In this document: positions 22,701 through 36,500 of the stretch, one piece after another
Layout of the letters: each line of letters opens with the position of its first letter
How positions within the stretch are numbered: position 1 is the stretch's first letter
NCBI GenBank assembly: GCA_903813345.2
Contig: CAIIXF020000007.1
Span: 11,167,730-11,227,729, forward strand
Length of the DNA stretch: 60,000 nucleotides
Source: Owenia fusiformis
Taxonomy: Eukaryota; Annelida; Polychaeta; Sabellida; Oweniidae
Direction: 5' to 3'
Notes under the pieces: generated by a model
Database searches by the model: none
Told to the model about the DNA's origin: nothing
The model's input: only the letters and a program-made list of their open reading frames with translations
Made by a program: the position numbers and the translations under genes

Positions 22701-25700
22701 AATACTCGATTTTGATTGGTCAACGAGCGGTGGATAATTTTAACTGTACACCGCGCAATGCATTGCCGGTGAATAATATTCCCAGCATTCCACTAAAATG
22801 ACGTCATTATCAGACGATAAAATGGCCGCCGCTAGCACTAGCCGTTTCAAAAATGTTGAAGATGAGGATATTATTAGTCTCTTAGAGAGTAAAGACAGTC
22901 AAAATACGAAGAAAAATCTAAAACTTTGTACAAAGCTTTTAGTGGACTTCGCCCAGGAGAGTAATTTGACTCCATTGAGTGAACTTGCGGCCGTGGCAGA
23001 TGTAGATAATTTTTTGAAATACAACATGAATGTCTCGAGGTCTGGATCCAACTTCAAGTCAACTTCACGGGTCAGAAAAATCTAAGATATTCTTCGGACT
23101 AACAAAACAATTATAGACCTCTCCATTCGGTTAACTGTCAAAAGTATATCCCTCGACTGTAAACCTCGACCTACGGTCTCGGTTTACAGTCTCGGGATAT
23201 AATTTTGACAGTAAACCTCTGGAGAGGTCAATAATTGTATATAGTAACTCATCTGAAGAAATGTTTACAAATTCATTTTCATTTTTGCATGAAAAAATCT
23301 TTGCTTTGCAAAATTATATATCTCGTAAGCATCACTAAGTTTAAACTTCATAAACACTTTGGTGTGTTCACTTGGTTGAATCTTATTTGTTCGTTTACTT
23401 TTCATCATTGTTTTCTTATGTTGTTGGTAAAGTGGTGCTGCACCTTTGAAAAAGCGTGGAATTACTTTTTCAATCATGATGATTGACTCATCAAAGTATT
23501 CAGTAAGACCTACGAATGTGTAGTTTTTCTCTATGTTCATTCTAGCTCTTTGCATTGCATAGGTTCTGTTGTTGGAACACTCATCGCTATTCCCACAAAA
23601 CCATAATGTATACATATCATGTGTGATATCACAATGGGTTAGATCATCTGAATGCTGGTCTATGCACTCCTCCAGTGTCATATTGAGCTCCTCTGCTGTG
23701 TATCGTGTCTGCATATTAACGCTATGTCTCCTGTTGTAGTAAAACATTGACACCGCTTGGTCAACTGGATCCCGTATCATGTTCATATAGAGAGGCATTG
23801 GCAGGCCATACTTTGAGAAATCAACAAAGTATGTATGCTTATCAAATACAACTGGTTTCCGTATAGTTGTAATCTGGTGCACAAATTCAAATTCTTTAGT
23901 TTCACTGAAGGTATAGTTGTGATAGGCACCACTGGTTTGATATATGAAATGATTCTTTTCTTGAAGTAGTGTTATCAAAAGCAACATTGTAGTACTTCCG
24001 CATTTGGGTAAACGGTTATAAATTAGTTTGAATGGGTCTTTCTTGAACTTTGGGAAAGGTTTAATTGTCATATTTTTTATTGAATCATTTATGTCTCCAT
24101 TGCTCATATTTTGTCTTGACATGCTTATCATTATGTTGTTAAAGTTTTCGATTGAGTTTGGATCGTTTGCGTGTGTTGCTTTTATCTCATCCAAATCGTC
24201 ATTCCAGTCACTGAAATGTTCTTTCATTGTCAATGTATGAAACAGTGAGATTGTGTCTTTTTGTGATGTGGTTTGGTGTCCAAGATTATTCGTAGATGTG
24301 AAGTAATGGAAGTAAATCAGTGTTTGTGCAGCCAATGTACATATTCCTAAGATATAAAACTGAAGGTATGTTCTATTTGCACTGGTGCGCATTGTCCTTT
24401 GAATTTTCCTTCTTTTGATCCTATTTCATAATTTCCCATTTGTAGTTTCAAAATCTGTCTTATGTTCTGCTATGACAAGAGTTTTAGCCTTTCTTGAACA
24501 GAATAGCAATATAAAACTGAATCTATGTATTTGAAAGAGCTAATGGTGTTATTCTGCCAGAAGACATATTCTAGCCACATTATCTTATTCATTTTTCTTA
24601 TTGATCACACTTTCTTATCACCCAAGGGTTAGATGTTAGACAATTAAACTGCCCATTGATCATAAAGCTTTACTCTAAAGTGCATTTTTCAAATTAATTG
24701 TGAGGGTGAGTACAACAATCCCCATAACATTTATATTAAAAAGCTGTATAACAGACATGTAGTCTTATTAACATTCTTGAAAAGTGAAATTAATGAAATG
24801 CAACAATATTTAATTCATTTCGTCAAAATTTGACAATCGAAAAAAAATAATGTGCCTTGGAGAAGGATTCAAGATTGACAAGTAAGCTGACAAAATAGAT
24901 AATAATATTGAAAATATAAATTCCATGGGTCATGACAAGGTTAGTACTTCTTGATTCAAGTCCAAAAATATTTGATAAGATATAAACCTATTAAACCTGT
25001 TGGCGTCATACTGCAGCCAAAGCGTTAATTTAAGGGAAATTAGCAATGAACAAAAAAGATTTATTTTCATTAAATCAAAATAATAAATAACATTTAAATC
25101 CATGACAAAACATATAGTATTTTACAACCATACTCCAAGCTGGCCTGAAATGATTGACATTAACTGCACATGAAGTGCGAAACCCATTCCAGCGATTATA
25201 GCAATTTATCAAACACTGACACACACCTGTAGTATGCAATTAACAAATTACAGTTACATTTCTATTGGTACAGTGGTAAATTCAATTTCACTGTCATCTT
25301 CAACTGCTGTCACAAAACATGTGCAAGTATTTTGAACAATATTATGTCTCATTAAAATGAACATTTGGACGTAATGAACAACTAATATTCAATGCTAGAT
25401 TTTTTAAGATTTCACAGGGAGTGAATGGCAAAATCATTAGTGAATAACTTATTTGCATTTAGCTAGCTATATAGTAATAGCTATATATTCCAATAGAAAC
25501 GAAATTGTTTTAGGATTGTAGCTCAAACTTTACAAGGATAATGTCTGGTATCATATTGTTGAGCTATAAACGTAAAACTGAGAAATTGAAGGTAAGGATA
25601 TCTCTGAATTATTTTTTTTTTAAATCTTCAATTGTAGTTGTAAATTTCAAATTTACACTTTACACCTTAGTCTACTTCTGACTCCTGAATATTTAATCAT

Positions 25701-28700
25701 GAAAATCAAGATTATCGCTACTGCCATGTAGTCTAAATCTAGTTAGAAATTTGTGTTGTGAGACATGGACGTAGCCAGGGAGTGCGATGGGAAAACATTG
25801 ACAAATTATAGTTTGAAATGCTTCGAATAAACCATACCCCTTTTGGGGCTTGTTTCATTCGCAGTGATGCAAACCCAAAAAATCGCACCCCCTTGACATT
25901 TGCTGGCTGTGCTCCTGTGAGATCAATGTTATCTATCTGTTTGGTCAATCAGGGCGGAGAAATGAAGTACTTCCTCATAACAAAACAAATGAATGACAAT
26001 AAAAGTTGCATTCATTCATAGATCATAATAAGGAATGTTTTATGAAAGATTAGATAATACATTTTTACTTTATATTATCCCTCCCAAAGTGAAGGGTCCT
26101 TGTGCAATTTTTAAGTGCATGTATAATTTCATATAAAAGAAGGATGCAAGATTTCGATTACTGACAACAGACAGAACATATGAAAACAACAGGCAAAATT
26201 ATTGGATGAGAAAATATATGTTTAATTTTGATATTGAAGCAGTTGCAGAAACTAAAAACAGCAGAGACAATTGACCATTGCCTGTCACGAAATATCTCTG
26301 TACAATAAGGTGTGAACCCATTGTTTTCTTTATTCTTATTGATAAAACAAAAATTATGAATATTTTTCTTTTGTGTTCAGGTAGATCACCAGAGATCAGA
26401 CTCACTAGACAGTTCTATAAATAATATGGAGGAAGTGACCAAAAGAAAAAACAATACAGGAACCAACGAGCGGGACTCGCGGGTCAAGTCATTTATGCCA
26501 CCTGAGGTGAGTGTGAAAAGTCCCCATCACTGGCTGGAAACATGACTGCCAGTCAGGCAACCAATTTCATTGACAACCCATTTTCCAAGCCCATTGCCAA
26601 AAAGTAATATGGGATAATCAATGAGACAATTGTGAGATTTGAATGATGTCATATATCAAGATACCAGAATGAAACTTGATATCCAAGCTGATTTATCTTT
26701 ACAACCATGGTATAAATAGAGGATATCCTATGATTTATTAGAGAATATATAAAGTATAAATTATAGGCTATCCTCTATATATTTGTTGGATCAATCATCA
26801 TTTTCTTTATGACATGGGGTTAGAGGTGATCAATGCTTACTTGCATATAAACTAGATTAACTGTGTTTAGATACCTTTGTTTTGACTTATATATACATTA
26901 TACATTAAAATTGCGCTTATTAGAAGTTTGACAGAGTCTAGATATTGATGCTATATACTGGAATGAATATTGAAAGTAGCATTTTGGTAGAGGTTTGAAA
27001 AGTAAAGCATATTTCAACAAAATCCTAACATAGATTGGCTTCTTCTATTTATTTGCTTACACCTTCATTCATAGCATCCAAAAGTATATTTCTCACACCA
27101 TTTGTTTATATAGTCATAGCCCATACAAGTTTAACATAGTGACATAGAGGCATAGTTCTTGTTAACCAAGCACAAATACTAACACATACATGTACATGCA
27201 TGTTACAAAACTTGATTAAATTGCGTCATTACGAAGCATTTTACAAAAAGTTTCGCAACCAAGGATTCTCTACCTGTTAAACACTTCAAAAAACCTTTGT
27301 TGCAAAGCTTATTTGTCAAAATGCTTTGTAACAGCAATTAAACCTACTGTTTAACTCTAACCAAGTATAGCATTCATTAAATGCAAACAGCAATACACTT
27401 TTGGATGACTTGTACAGTACTTGCCTGTACGGTACTTGATTCTATAAGAACTTGACTGTGCATTACTTGCATTTTGTAGCATGAAGCATTTTGAAGGGGC
27501 CATCTCATGTGTGTAAATAATTTTCAGTATAACGAGATGACCCCTTGCTATTATTTATTTGCAGACATTACGGAATGTTTCATCCTTTTTATCTCCTAAC
27601 AAATCTCCATCACGAGCTAATTATGTAGACCTTCCATTTGACAATGTTAACCATAGACATAGCAGCGTAAGTTTAACACTCGCTTCAACTAAATGAATTA
27701 TCTTGTAAAACAACATTAAAGCATTACATGATCAGTCTACAGTATACAGTGTGTAGTATGGAGAAATATTAATAACTGCTCCATCAAGTTATCAATTTAC
27801 TAATTACTTTTGGGATTCAGTACCCGAATAGATGCTGTATATTAGATGATTGTAAAAACTAGAACTCAAGTGAGGCTTCTATTTTGAATCAGTGATGAAA
27901 AAACATAATTAATCTACTATCTACAGTTAGTAGGACTGTATTGATCATTTAAATGTCATTGTTTTTTGTGTTGTGTCAGTTACTTGATAGTGAACTTGAA
28001 TCTTTTTAAAAATATGATTTTGCAATTGGTTTTATTATTGAGCTCAAATGAGGCCTTGCTTGCTACAACTCAGTGATGGGAAAGTGTTGTTTTACAAAAT
28101 GATTTTATGTTGAAGTGTTTTCTTGTAGAATGCACATCTTTTAAAGTGACTAACATGTTCCTAGTAATGTTTATCATTCACTCATTTATGTTTGCTTCTC
28201 TTTTAATAGTGTGGCTTTTTGTTAGAATATGCATCATGTATGAATGTTATTTGTTGTTCTTAGCATTATGTTGGGAAACTAACTCGTTTTCAAGCATTTA
28301 TTTTTGTTATTGCTTTTTTAGAAGCCTAGAGCTTTTAGGCGACAGTCGTCATTGCCTAATTTGTTAGCGTACCAAGCTGTGAGTTTTGATGTTGGCTAAC
28401 ATTATGATTTTTTTTTATTTAATCCATATTCTCATTTCTTTGTTTCCTTAAATTTTTCTGTTGTCTTTTTTATTTAATGATCAGTAAAATATATTCTCTG
28501 TAGGTAGATGTAAATATATCTTCTATTTTTTCGTTTATTTGTAGTTTAGTTTTGCAGTGAATGATTCTGATAGATACTCTTGAATATTTTTCTAACAGTT
28601 CTCCTGTTTGCAATCTGCTAATTAAAATGCATAATCAGATTAGCGAACCCTTTCAACAAATTATATCAATTTTAGGCCTATATAATTCTTTGTCTTGTCT

Positions 28701-31700
28701 TTTTTCTAAATAATCCCAAAGTTTATATGTCTGATTCTGCCTCTAAGTAACTTTGTTTTTAGTGATTGTACAAAATGAAAAAAGGCTGATAATAAAATAA
28801 CACTATCAAGTTTTTGCAAATGACTGCATTACTGCATGCTGCATGTTTGAATAGCATGGTAGACAAATTACCAAAACTTGAGTGATCACCCTGTACTAAT
28901 ATATTATTAACATTGCTATTAACATGATATCTTTTAGATATTGACTATCTCAATAACCACAGTTTGTTTCAAGTTTATGTCACCACCAAGTATGATGATG
29001 ATGACATATTATGGTCCCTGCTTGCTATGATAAGTGTTTGCTATGGTTTCACTGTTAGGCATCTGTAACAAACTGTTACATTTTTTGTAACCCTTTGCAA
29101 TATATTACCATGTGGTGACATTTTGGTATTTTAATGCCCCACATCATTTTATTTTAGTGATGTGGCATATATACTGTTCATTTTTATTGTACCTAATAAA
29201 GGTACGATATTGTCGTCAGCTTGACGGGCGGCGGGCGGGTGGGTGGCGGGCGTGCGGCATCTCACTTTTCAGCTTGTCTACAGGTTTCCAGCCAAACCAT
29301 TTGACAGATTCATCTGAAATTTTCAGGAATGTTTCTACGTATCAAAGTTAAGAACTGATTAGTTTTTGGGCATTCTGGGTAAATTTTAAGGTGGCCATTT
29401 TGGATTTTCCGTCCTAAAATCTTCACTTTCAAGACTTGTCTACAGGTTTCCAGGCAAACCGTGTGACGAATTCATCTGAAATTTTCAGGAATGTTTCTAC
29501 GTATCAAAGTTAAGAACTGATTAGTTTTTGGGCATTCTGGGTAAATTTTAAGGTGGCCATTTTGGATTTTCCGTCCTAAAATCTTCACTTTCAAGACTTG
29601 TCTACAGGTTTCCAGCCAAACCATTTGACGGATTCATCTGAAATTTTCAGGGATGTTTCTACGTATCAAAGTTAAGAACTGATTAGTTTTTTGGCATTCT
29701 GAGTAAAATTTAAGGTGGCCATTTTGGATTTTCCGTCCTAATCTTCACTTTCAAGACTTGTCTACAGGTTTCCAGCCAAACCATTTGACGGATTCATTTG
29801 AAATTTACAGGGATGTTTCTACATATCAAAGTTAACAACTGATTAGTTTTTGGGCATTCTGGGTTAATTTTAAGGTGGCCATTTTGGATTTTCCGTCCTA
29901 AAATCTTCACTTTCAAGACTTGTCTACAGGTTTCCAGCCAAACCATTTGATGGATTCATCTGAAATTTTCAGGGATGTTTCTACGTATCAAAGTTAAGAA
30001 CTGATTAGTTTTTGGGCATTCTGGGTAAATTTTAAGGTGGCCATTTTGGATTTTCCATCCTTAATTCTTCACTGTCAACTTGCTGTGTTTTAGGTACGAT
30101 ATTGTTCACGTCTGTGCCTTGTTTCTTAAACTGTAGCTACCACAAAATAAAATAATTACGAAGAAAGTTATTGTAAAACATTTTGTTTTTCATGATTTTT
30201 AAATATTCAATTAATACTTTTGTTGATATTTCCAGGGCAACAGACTAGCTTTGCACAGTATAAATGAAGACAATCAGGACAAGACTAGTGTAGATACAAT
30301 TCCTTCACCATTCATTGACAAACCATTTTCTCCAGTAGAGGTGAGCAACAGTGGTTTCATGATTAATATACTTCAACAGTTCCTTGTTTCTAAAAGACAC
30401 ATTGTGCGTAAATAACTAAATATTGCCCACTTATTCATCAAACCAACATTTGTATATCCATTAGTGTAAGTGTTGCATGTTACTGTCTTATGTAAGTAAA
30501 TATTGCATGCTATTGTTAGATGGTTTAGTATTCTATGGTATATTGTCTTAAAACATTACATTTATTCTTTTCTGCTTGGTGTCAACATGACATGGAAACA
30601 TAGCTTAGATAATGATGATTTATTTGACATACTTTGGTGTCAGTTCTTTTACCACAAACCTTTACTTTTTGAACTGTATTTATTACATAAAAAATAAGTG
30701 CCTGTTGCATCGTGTTGATGTTGTCAATCGAAGTGATTCAAGTCAATTGAAGTGATTCAAGTCAATCGAAGTGATTCAAGTCCTTACGATTCTGTTATTC
30801 AGCTCCATTGTAATAGGAAATTCAAGGGAATGCATTCCTCATCTAATCATTAATTGTTTTATTAGAATTTTTTGCAACAGGCAACATTAATTTTTTGACA
30901 TTGAAACAGTTCAAAATAATAGATTTCGTCAAAACAACTGTGTAAAATCCTGCTGCTATTGGCACGCAGTCCTAACTTCGCCATTAATTTAAATTTTTGA
31001 CCTATCGGATGCTTATAAATCAAGAAAATCAAGTTTTTCTTCAAACATATACCATTAAAAGCAAAACAAAATTGCCTTTCTTACGGTGCATTACTTTATT
31101 GTAAAGAGTCCCTCGTTCTAGCAGCGTTTTGTTTGGTCCCCAGCTATTAGAAGGCCTTCTTACAGCTGGGGACCAAAATGCCGCTGGAAGTAGAGACTCT
31201 GTTTAAGAGAATAATGTACCATCAGAAAAGGATTTTTGTTATGCTTTGAATGGAACAAGTTTGAAGAAAAACGGTGCCGTATGAGACTCGTAATCCTTGA
31301 TTTTCAAACATCCGGTAGGTCAAAAATTCAAATTAACTGTCGAAGTTAGGACCGTGTGATTGGGACCCCTTGAGTAGTGTCAATGGATTGTCAAATTGTC
31401 AATGGAGTCAAAATAGATTGGGATAGAATATAGATGTCACCCTAAATGTGTTTTCTTACAGCCTTGTTCAAGTGATTCAGACAGCACCCGTGGCAAAGAA
31501 AGTGTCTCCAGTATATCCTCTAGCAATACCAGCAATTCTAACCCTGGCTCCCCTGTACTGGCAAAGGTTGGCACCCAATCTGGAACTAGAACTCCGTACA
31601 AACGTCACGCCCCTCCTATTCCACAAGTTCCAAAAGACTTTATTATACCAGAATCTGATTTAGATCCAAACTTAAATGAAACCAAAACTCAAACAGAGGC

Positions 31701-33518
31701 TTGTCAATCTCAGAAAGAGGCTGACCAATCTCAGAATGAGGCTGATGGTAATATCCATGCAAGCACTAATAACAATGCTGCTGATACTAAACTAAAAGAG
31801 AATGACAAAAGTTGTGATGTGCGATCTGAAAGCAAGCATGATGTAGTTAGTTCTTCTGCCAAGGCCCACTTCCAGATGGTATGTTTGTGTGACATATAGG
31901 TGGCGCTCCCTGCATTCTCTCTCCTCATGCTCTTTCCTTATTGGTTGTATCATTATCTCTGGCAAAGGATCTATATGGTCTCGTTTTTTAAAGTTAGTTG
32001 TTTATGATTAAGTTATAAGTCAGTGTATCATATATTTTTACAAATCAAAAGTGATAAATCTGGCTAGAAAGACACCCTTGATTCAAATGACAAGAACCCT
32101 GAGAACACTGAAGGGTCACATGATTAATCAATGAAATTCAATTTAGCTCTGTATCGTCAAATAGCAACACCTGTAATAAAATCAACTCTTCAAAAAAATT
32201 TTCCATAAAGAGGTTCAGATAACGTTTGATCATATCAGTGATTCTTCCAAAAAGCAACTAGCATATGCAGATGGTCACTTCTTAGAGGCGTCCACATATA
32301 CAAGTTTTGTTGTACATGTATTTGCATATCAGTTTATTGTTCTGACTTGCCAGAGACTGATACGACCTTGCACCCCTCTGTTTTTCCAATGTAATCTAAT
32401 CTTAATGGTTTTCTTAACCATTGAGTCACTCTAGAATGTTTTCTTTCCCGTGACTTTTACATTGCATCTATCATCTTCCTCTCCTGCATTTTTGAAGCTT
32501 TCAGTATGATTCTATGTGATACTCATGTGATCTTAGTTTTAGAGTAGCTCTGCTGATGTGGAATGTTGCAGCTTCTTTCTATTAATCCTTACTATTATAT
32601 AAATACAATTAAGTTCTATCATAATGGTTTAGTTGTATCATTCATTTCAGTTCTTAAAATCATAATTATCCCACTGAACGTAGTTTGGAAGGGATATAGA
32701 GAAGCTGTCCATTCGTCTGTCCATGTGTTCATCCTTCCATCAGTTTGTCTGTCTTAGTAGCTTAGTAGCAAATGCTCAAAAACAGGTCGAACCAATGAAC
32801 CAGAAAAAAGATAAACATTTGCATTAAGTATGCTTGGAACTTAATATTGATATTAATTTACAGGAAGATGAGTTGTTTGAGTCGCTGTTGCAGTTTCAAG
32901 CCATTCGGATGGATGATCAGAGGTGTGACATGCCTCTGTCACCCAATCAGGTGACTGCATATGATCACATGATCAATGACATCATAAATGTTGTTGTTTT
33001 CCTTTTATCCTTCAATTGTCCACAGTTGGTATAAAATCTCAGTAATCTAACATTCAGGTGACATTTTGAGACATCAAAGCTTTTTGACATCTTTGTAAAT
33101 GTATGAAAGTAATTGAGAAATTATGTCAATTATGAATTCTTTTAAAAAATGGTTTAATTTAAGAATTGCTGTTGATGTCATCCGCGTTTTGATGTCACAT
33201 ATCATATCATATCTGTTGGAAAAGCTGATATAATAATGCATGTACTCTAGTTGCTGGTGATGTCACACATGCTTTGAAGAAACTGTTTAATTTTAGAATT
33301 GCTGTTGATGTCATCCGCGTTTTGATGTCATATATCGTTCATATCATATCTGTATTAAAAGCTGATATAATAATGCATGTACTCTAGTTGCTGATGATGT
33401 CATACATGCTTTGAAGAAACTGTTTAATTTTAGAATTGCTGTTGATGTCATCCGCGTTTTGATGTCATATATCATTCATATCATATCTGTATTAATGATA
33501 TAATAATGCATGTACTCT

Positions 33519-33553
<35 letters not shown>

Positions 33554-36500
33554 TTATTTTTTATTCACATTTAGTAATCACTTACAATTACATATAGTAT
33601 GCATTTCATTACATTTACTTCATATATACCCATATATACCTCAATGCAGATTCATTTTAAATGATTGATTTTTTATTTTTTGATTTAATATTATTGCTAT
33701 TAATCTCCTTTTATTATTATTATCTTTTTATTAGAAGCATACCACATATAATCTTTATATTCTCATTCATCCATGTATCCATCCATTCATTCATTCATTC
33801 ATTCACTCACCCAATCCATCATTCACTCACCCACTCATTTTCATTCATTTACTCATTTATTCAACGTCATTCATCTGGGTTGCATTTAAATTATCTCACC
33901 ACAAAAATACTAATTTAAAACATTTTATTATAAAAGTTAGACCAAACTTCATTTTTATTCACATTTTTAGTTTCTACATATAATTTGAAGTGCTCAATAA
34001 ACTGATAATATGATGGCTCTAAGTTTTCAAGAAAACTGGTATATAAAGTATGTTTCATTATTAATATAGCTGCATTAAAAATGATATAACCATCATCCTT
34101 TGGTTTATGTCCGTACAAAATGTCATTCTCTGTTATTTTTATCTTATATCCAGCTTTTTCCATATATGTACTAAATCTAGTCCATATTTCATTATTTTTC
34201 TCACATTCCAACAGCATGTGTTTGATCGTATGTCTCATATTACAATTTGGGCATTTGTTCGATTCTTTTATGTTCATCTTTTGTAATTTCTCATTACATA
34301 TTAAGATATTATGTAACACTTTATATTGAAAAATCCATAATCTTGTTTCATCGACTACTTTTCTTGGAAGTAAAAATATATCCTTAATTTGTTCCTCATT
34401 AAAAGTTTCCTCTAATTTTGTTATTCCTGCATTTTTTTCAAATTCTCTTTTGTTTAATATTTTGTGTGCTTCTTTACTATTTAAATTTATTGATCTTTTT
34501 GCTTTGTTTATGATTTCATTATTATTGTTGTCTGCATTAAATTGATTCAGTTTCCTTTTCCATGTTCTTGGAATGGCCGATATAATAGAATTAAAGTCCA
34601 TTACTTTAGGTATAAAATTATATTTTTCTGATAACCTCTCTATAGTGTAAAAATGTCCCTCGCTGTCTAGCAAATTCTTTAATTTGTTAATTCCATTAAT
34701 GTTCCATGATTTAATGTAGAGTGATTTATTTTCTATGACTATGTTTTTGTTGTTCCAAATTATTTCCTCTTTGATCTCAGCTATGTTTATTTCCTCTGGT
34801 GTGTTGTATATTTCATTAAAATAATCTAACATTTCTTTATAAAATACAGGCAATCCATCAAGATTTAATTTATTTGTCTCATAATTACTTTTGAAAATTA
34901 ACTTTCCACCTGACTTATTGAGTATTTTCATGGGAATGGTTTTCCAATTTGCTTCTTCATCTGACCCTAATCTTTTGATCCATGCTATTCTTAGTGATTT
35001 TATCATTGTTTTAAATTGAACCATCCTTAATCCCCCTTGTTCTAATGCACCGATTATTGTTTTTCTTTTGATTTTTGCTGGCTTACCTTGCCAAATAAAA
35101 TTAAATAAAATATTGTCTATCATGTCAATATATTTTTGTTCAATCCTGTCAATTGAAGCAATATATGTTAATTGTGAAATCCCTAATTGTTTTGCTATTT
35201 GGATTCTTCCTTGTAGGGTTAGCAATCTGCTGTTCCAAATGTTAAGCTTTGTTTTCATTTTTTCAATCTTTTGTTTGATATTTATTTCATCTGTTATTGT
35301 TTTATCATAAGAGAAACAATATCCCAAAGATGTTGCTTGTTTAGTACTTTCAATTTGTTCCACATTTTCTTCACAGTTTCTATTTGAACCTATCCATAGA
35401 ATTTCTGATTTTGATTTATTAAGTTTTAAACCTGAATATTTTTCAAATGATTCCATTACTTTAATTACTTCTTTTGCTGATTCTTTATTTTCTAGTAGCA
35501 ATGTCATGTCATCTGCATATTGAGTTAATTTTACTTCACCTAAACTTTTGTCAACTTGAATTCCTTTTATTTTGTAATTGCTTCGAATGGCATGTCCTAT
35601 TATTTCCATAACTAGTATAAAAAATATTCCAGACATTGGGTCTCCTTGTCGTACCCCTCGTGTAGGTTTGAAAAACTCGCTCGCTTCACCATTATTTAAA
35701 ATACAGCTTTCACAATTTTTATACAAAGTTTCAAAAAATTTCAAAAATTGGTCTCCAAAATTAAATATTTTTAATGTCCTTTTGATAAATGACCATTCTA
35801 AACTGTCGTAGGCTTTGCGAAAATCTAAAAACATGCATAGTCCAGGTTTCTTGTTTTCAAAGGTCCAATCCATTATGTCTTTTATCAGTCTCACGTTGCT
35901 TCCCATATATCTATCTTTGACATAACCTGTTTGATCAGAATTCACAATTTTTGGTAGGATGTCCCTCAATCTGTTAGCCATAATCTTTGTAAGTATTTTA
36001 TAATCACCATTTAAGAGTGTTAAAGGTCTCCAATTTTCCAATTTCGATCTATCTTTCTTTCCTTTAGGTATTAATGTGATAATTCCCCTCTTTTGTGTCA
36101 CTGATAATTCCCCCTGTTCTAGAGCTTTGTTTAAACACGAAATTAACCCTTCTTTGATATCATTCCAGAACACTAGATAAAATTCATTAGAAAGGCCATC
36201 CATACCAGGTGTCTTATTTTTCTTTAGTAATTTAACTACCTTGAAGCATTCCTCTTCTCCTATTAACTTTTCACATTCTAGTTTATCTTTATCATTTAAT
36301 TTAGGTATGTTTACGTTTTCAAAAAATGGACATTCATTTAAGTTTTCCTCTGTTGTTTCTTTAGAGCTATATAAGTCTTTGTAGAATTTAACTTCTTCTT
36401 TTAATATATCCTTTGAGTTTACTACTTCAGCACCTCCATCTTTCACAATTTTACTTAAAACTTTATTTTGATTATTATGTTTTTCTAGATTGAAAAAATA

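Noticed and set aside
28107-28367. Hydrophobic 86-codon plus-strand frame
   Set aside because: It is pyrimidine-rich intron sequence leading into the exon 8 acceptor, read in a different frame from the exon.
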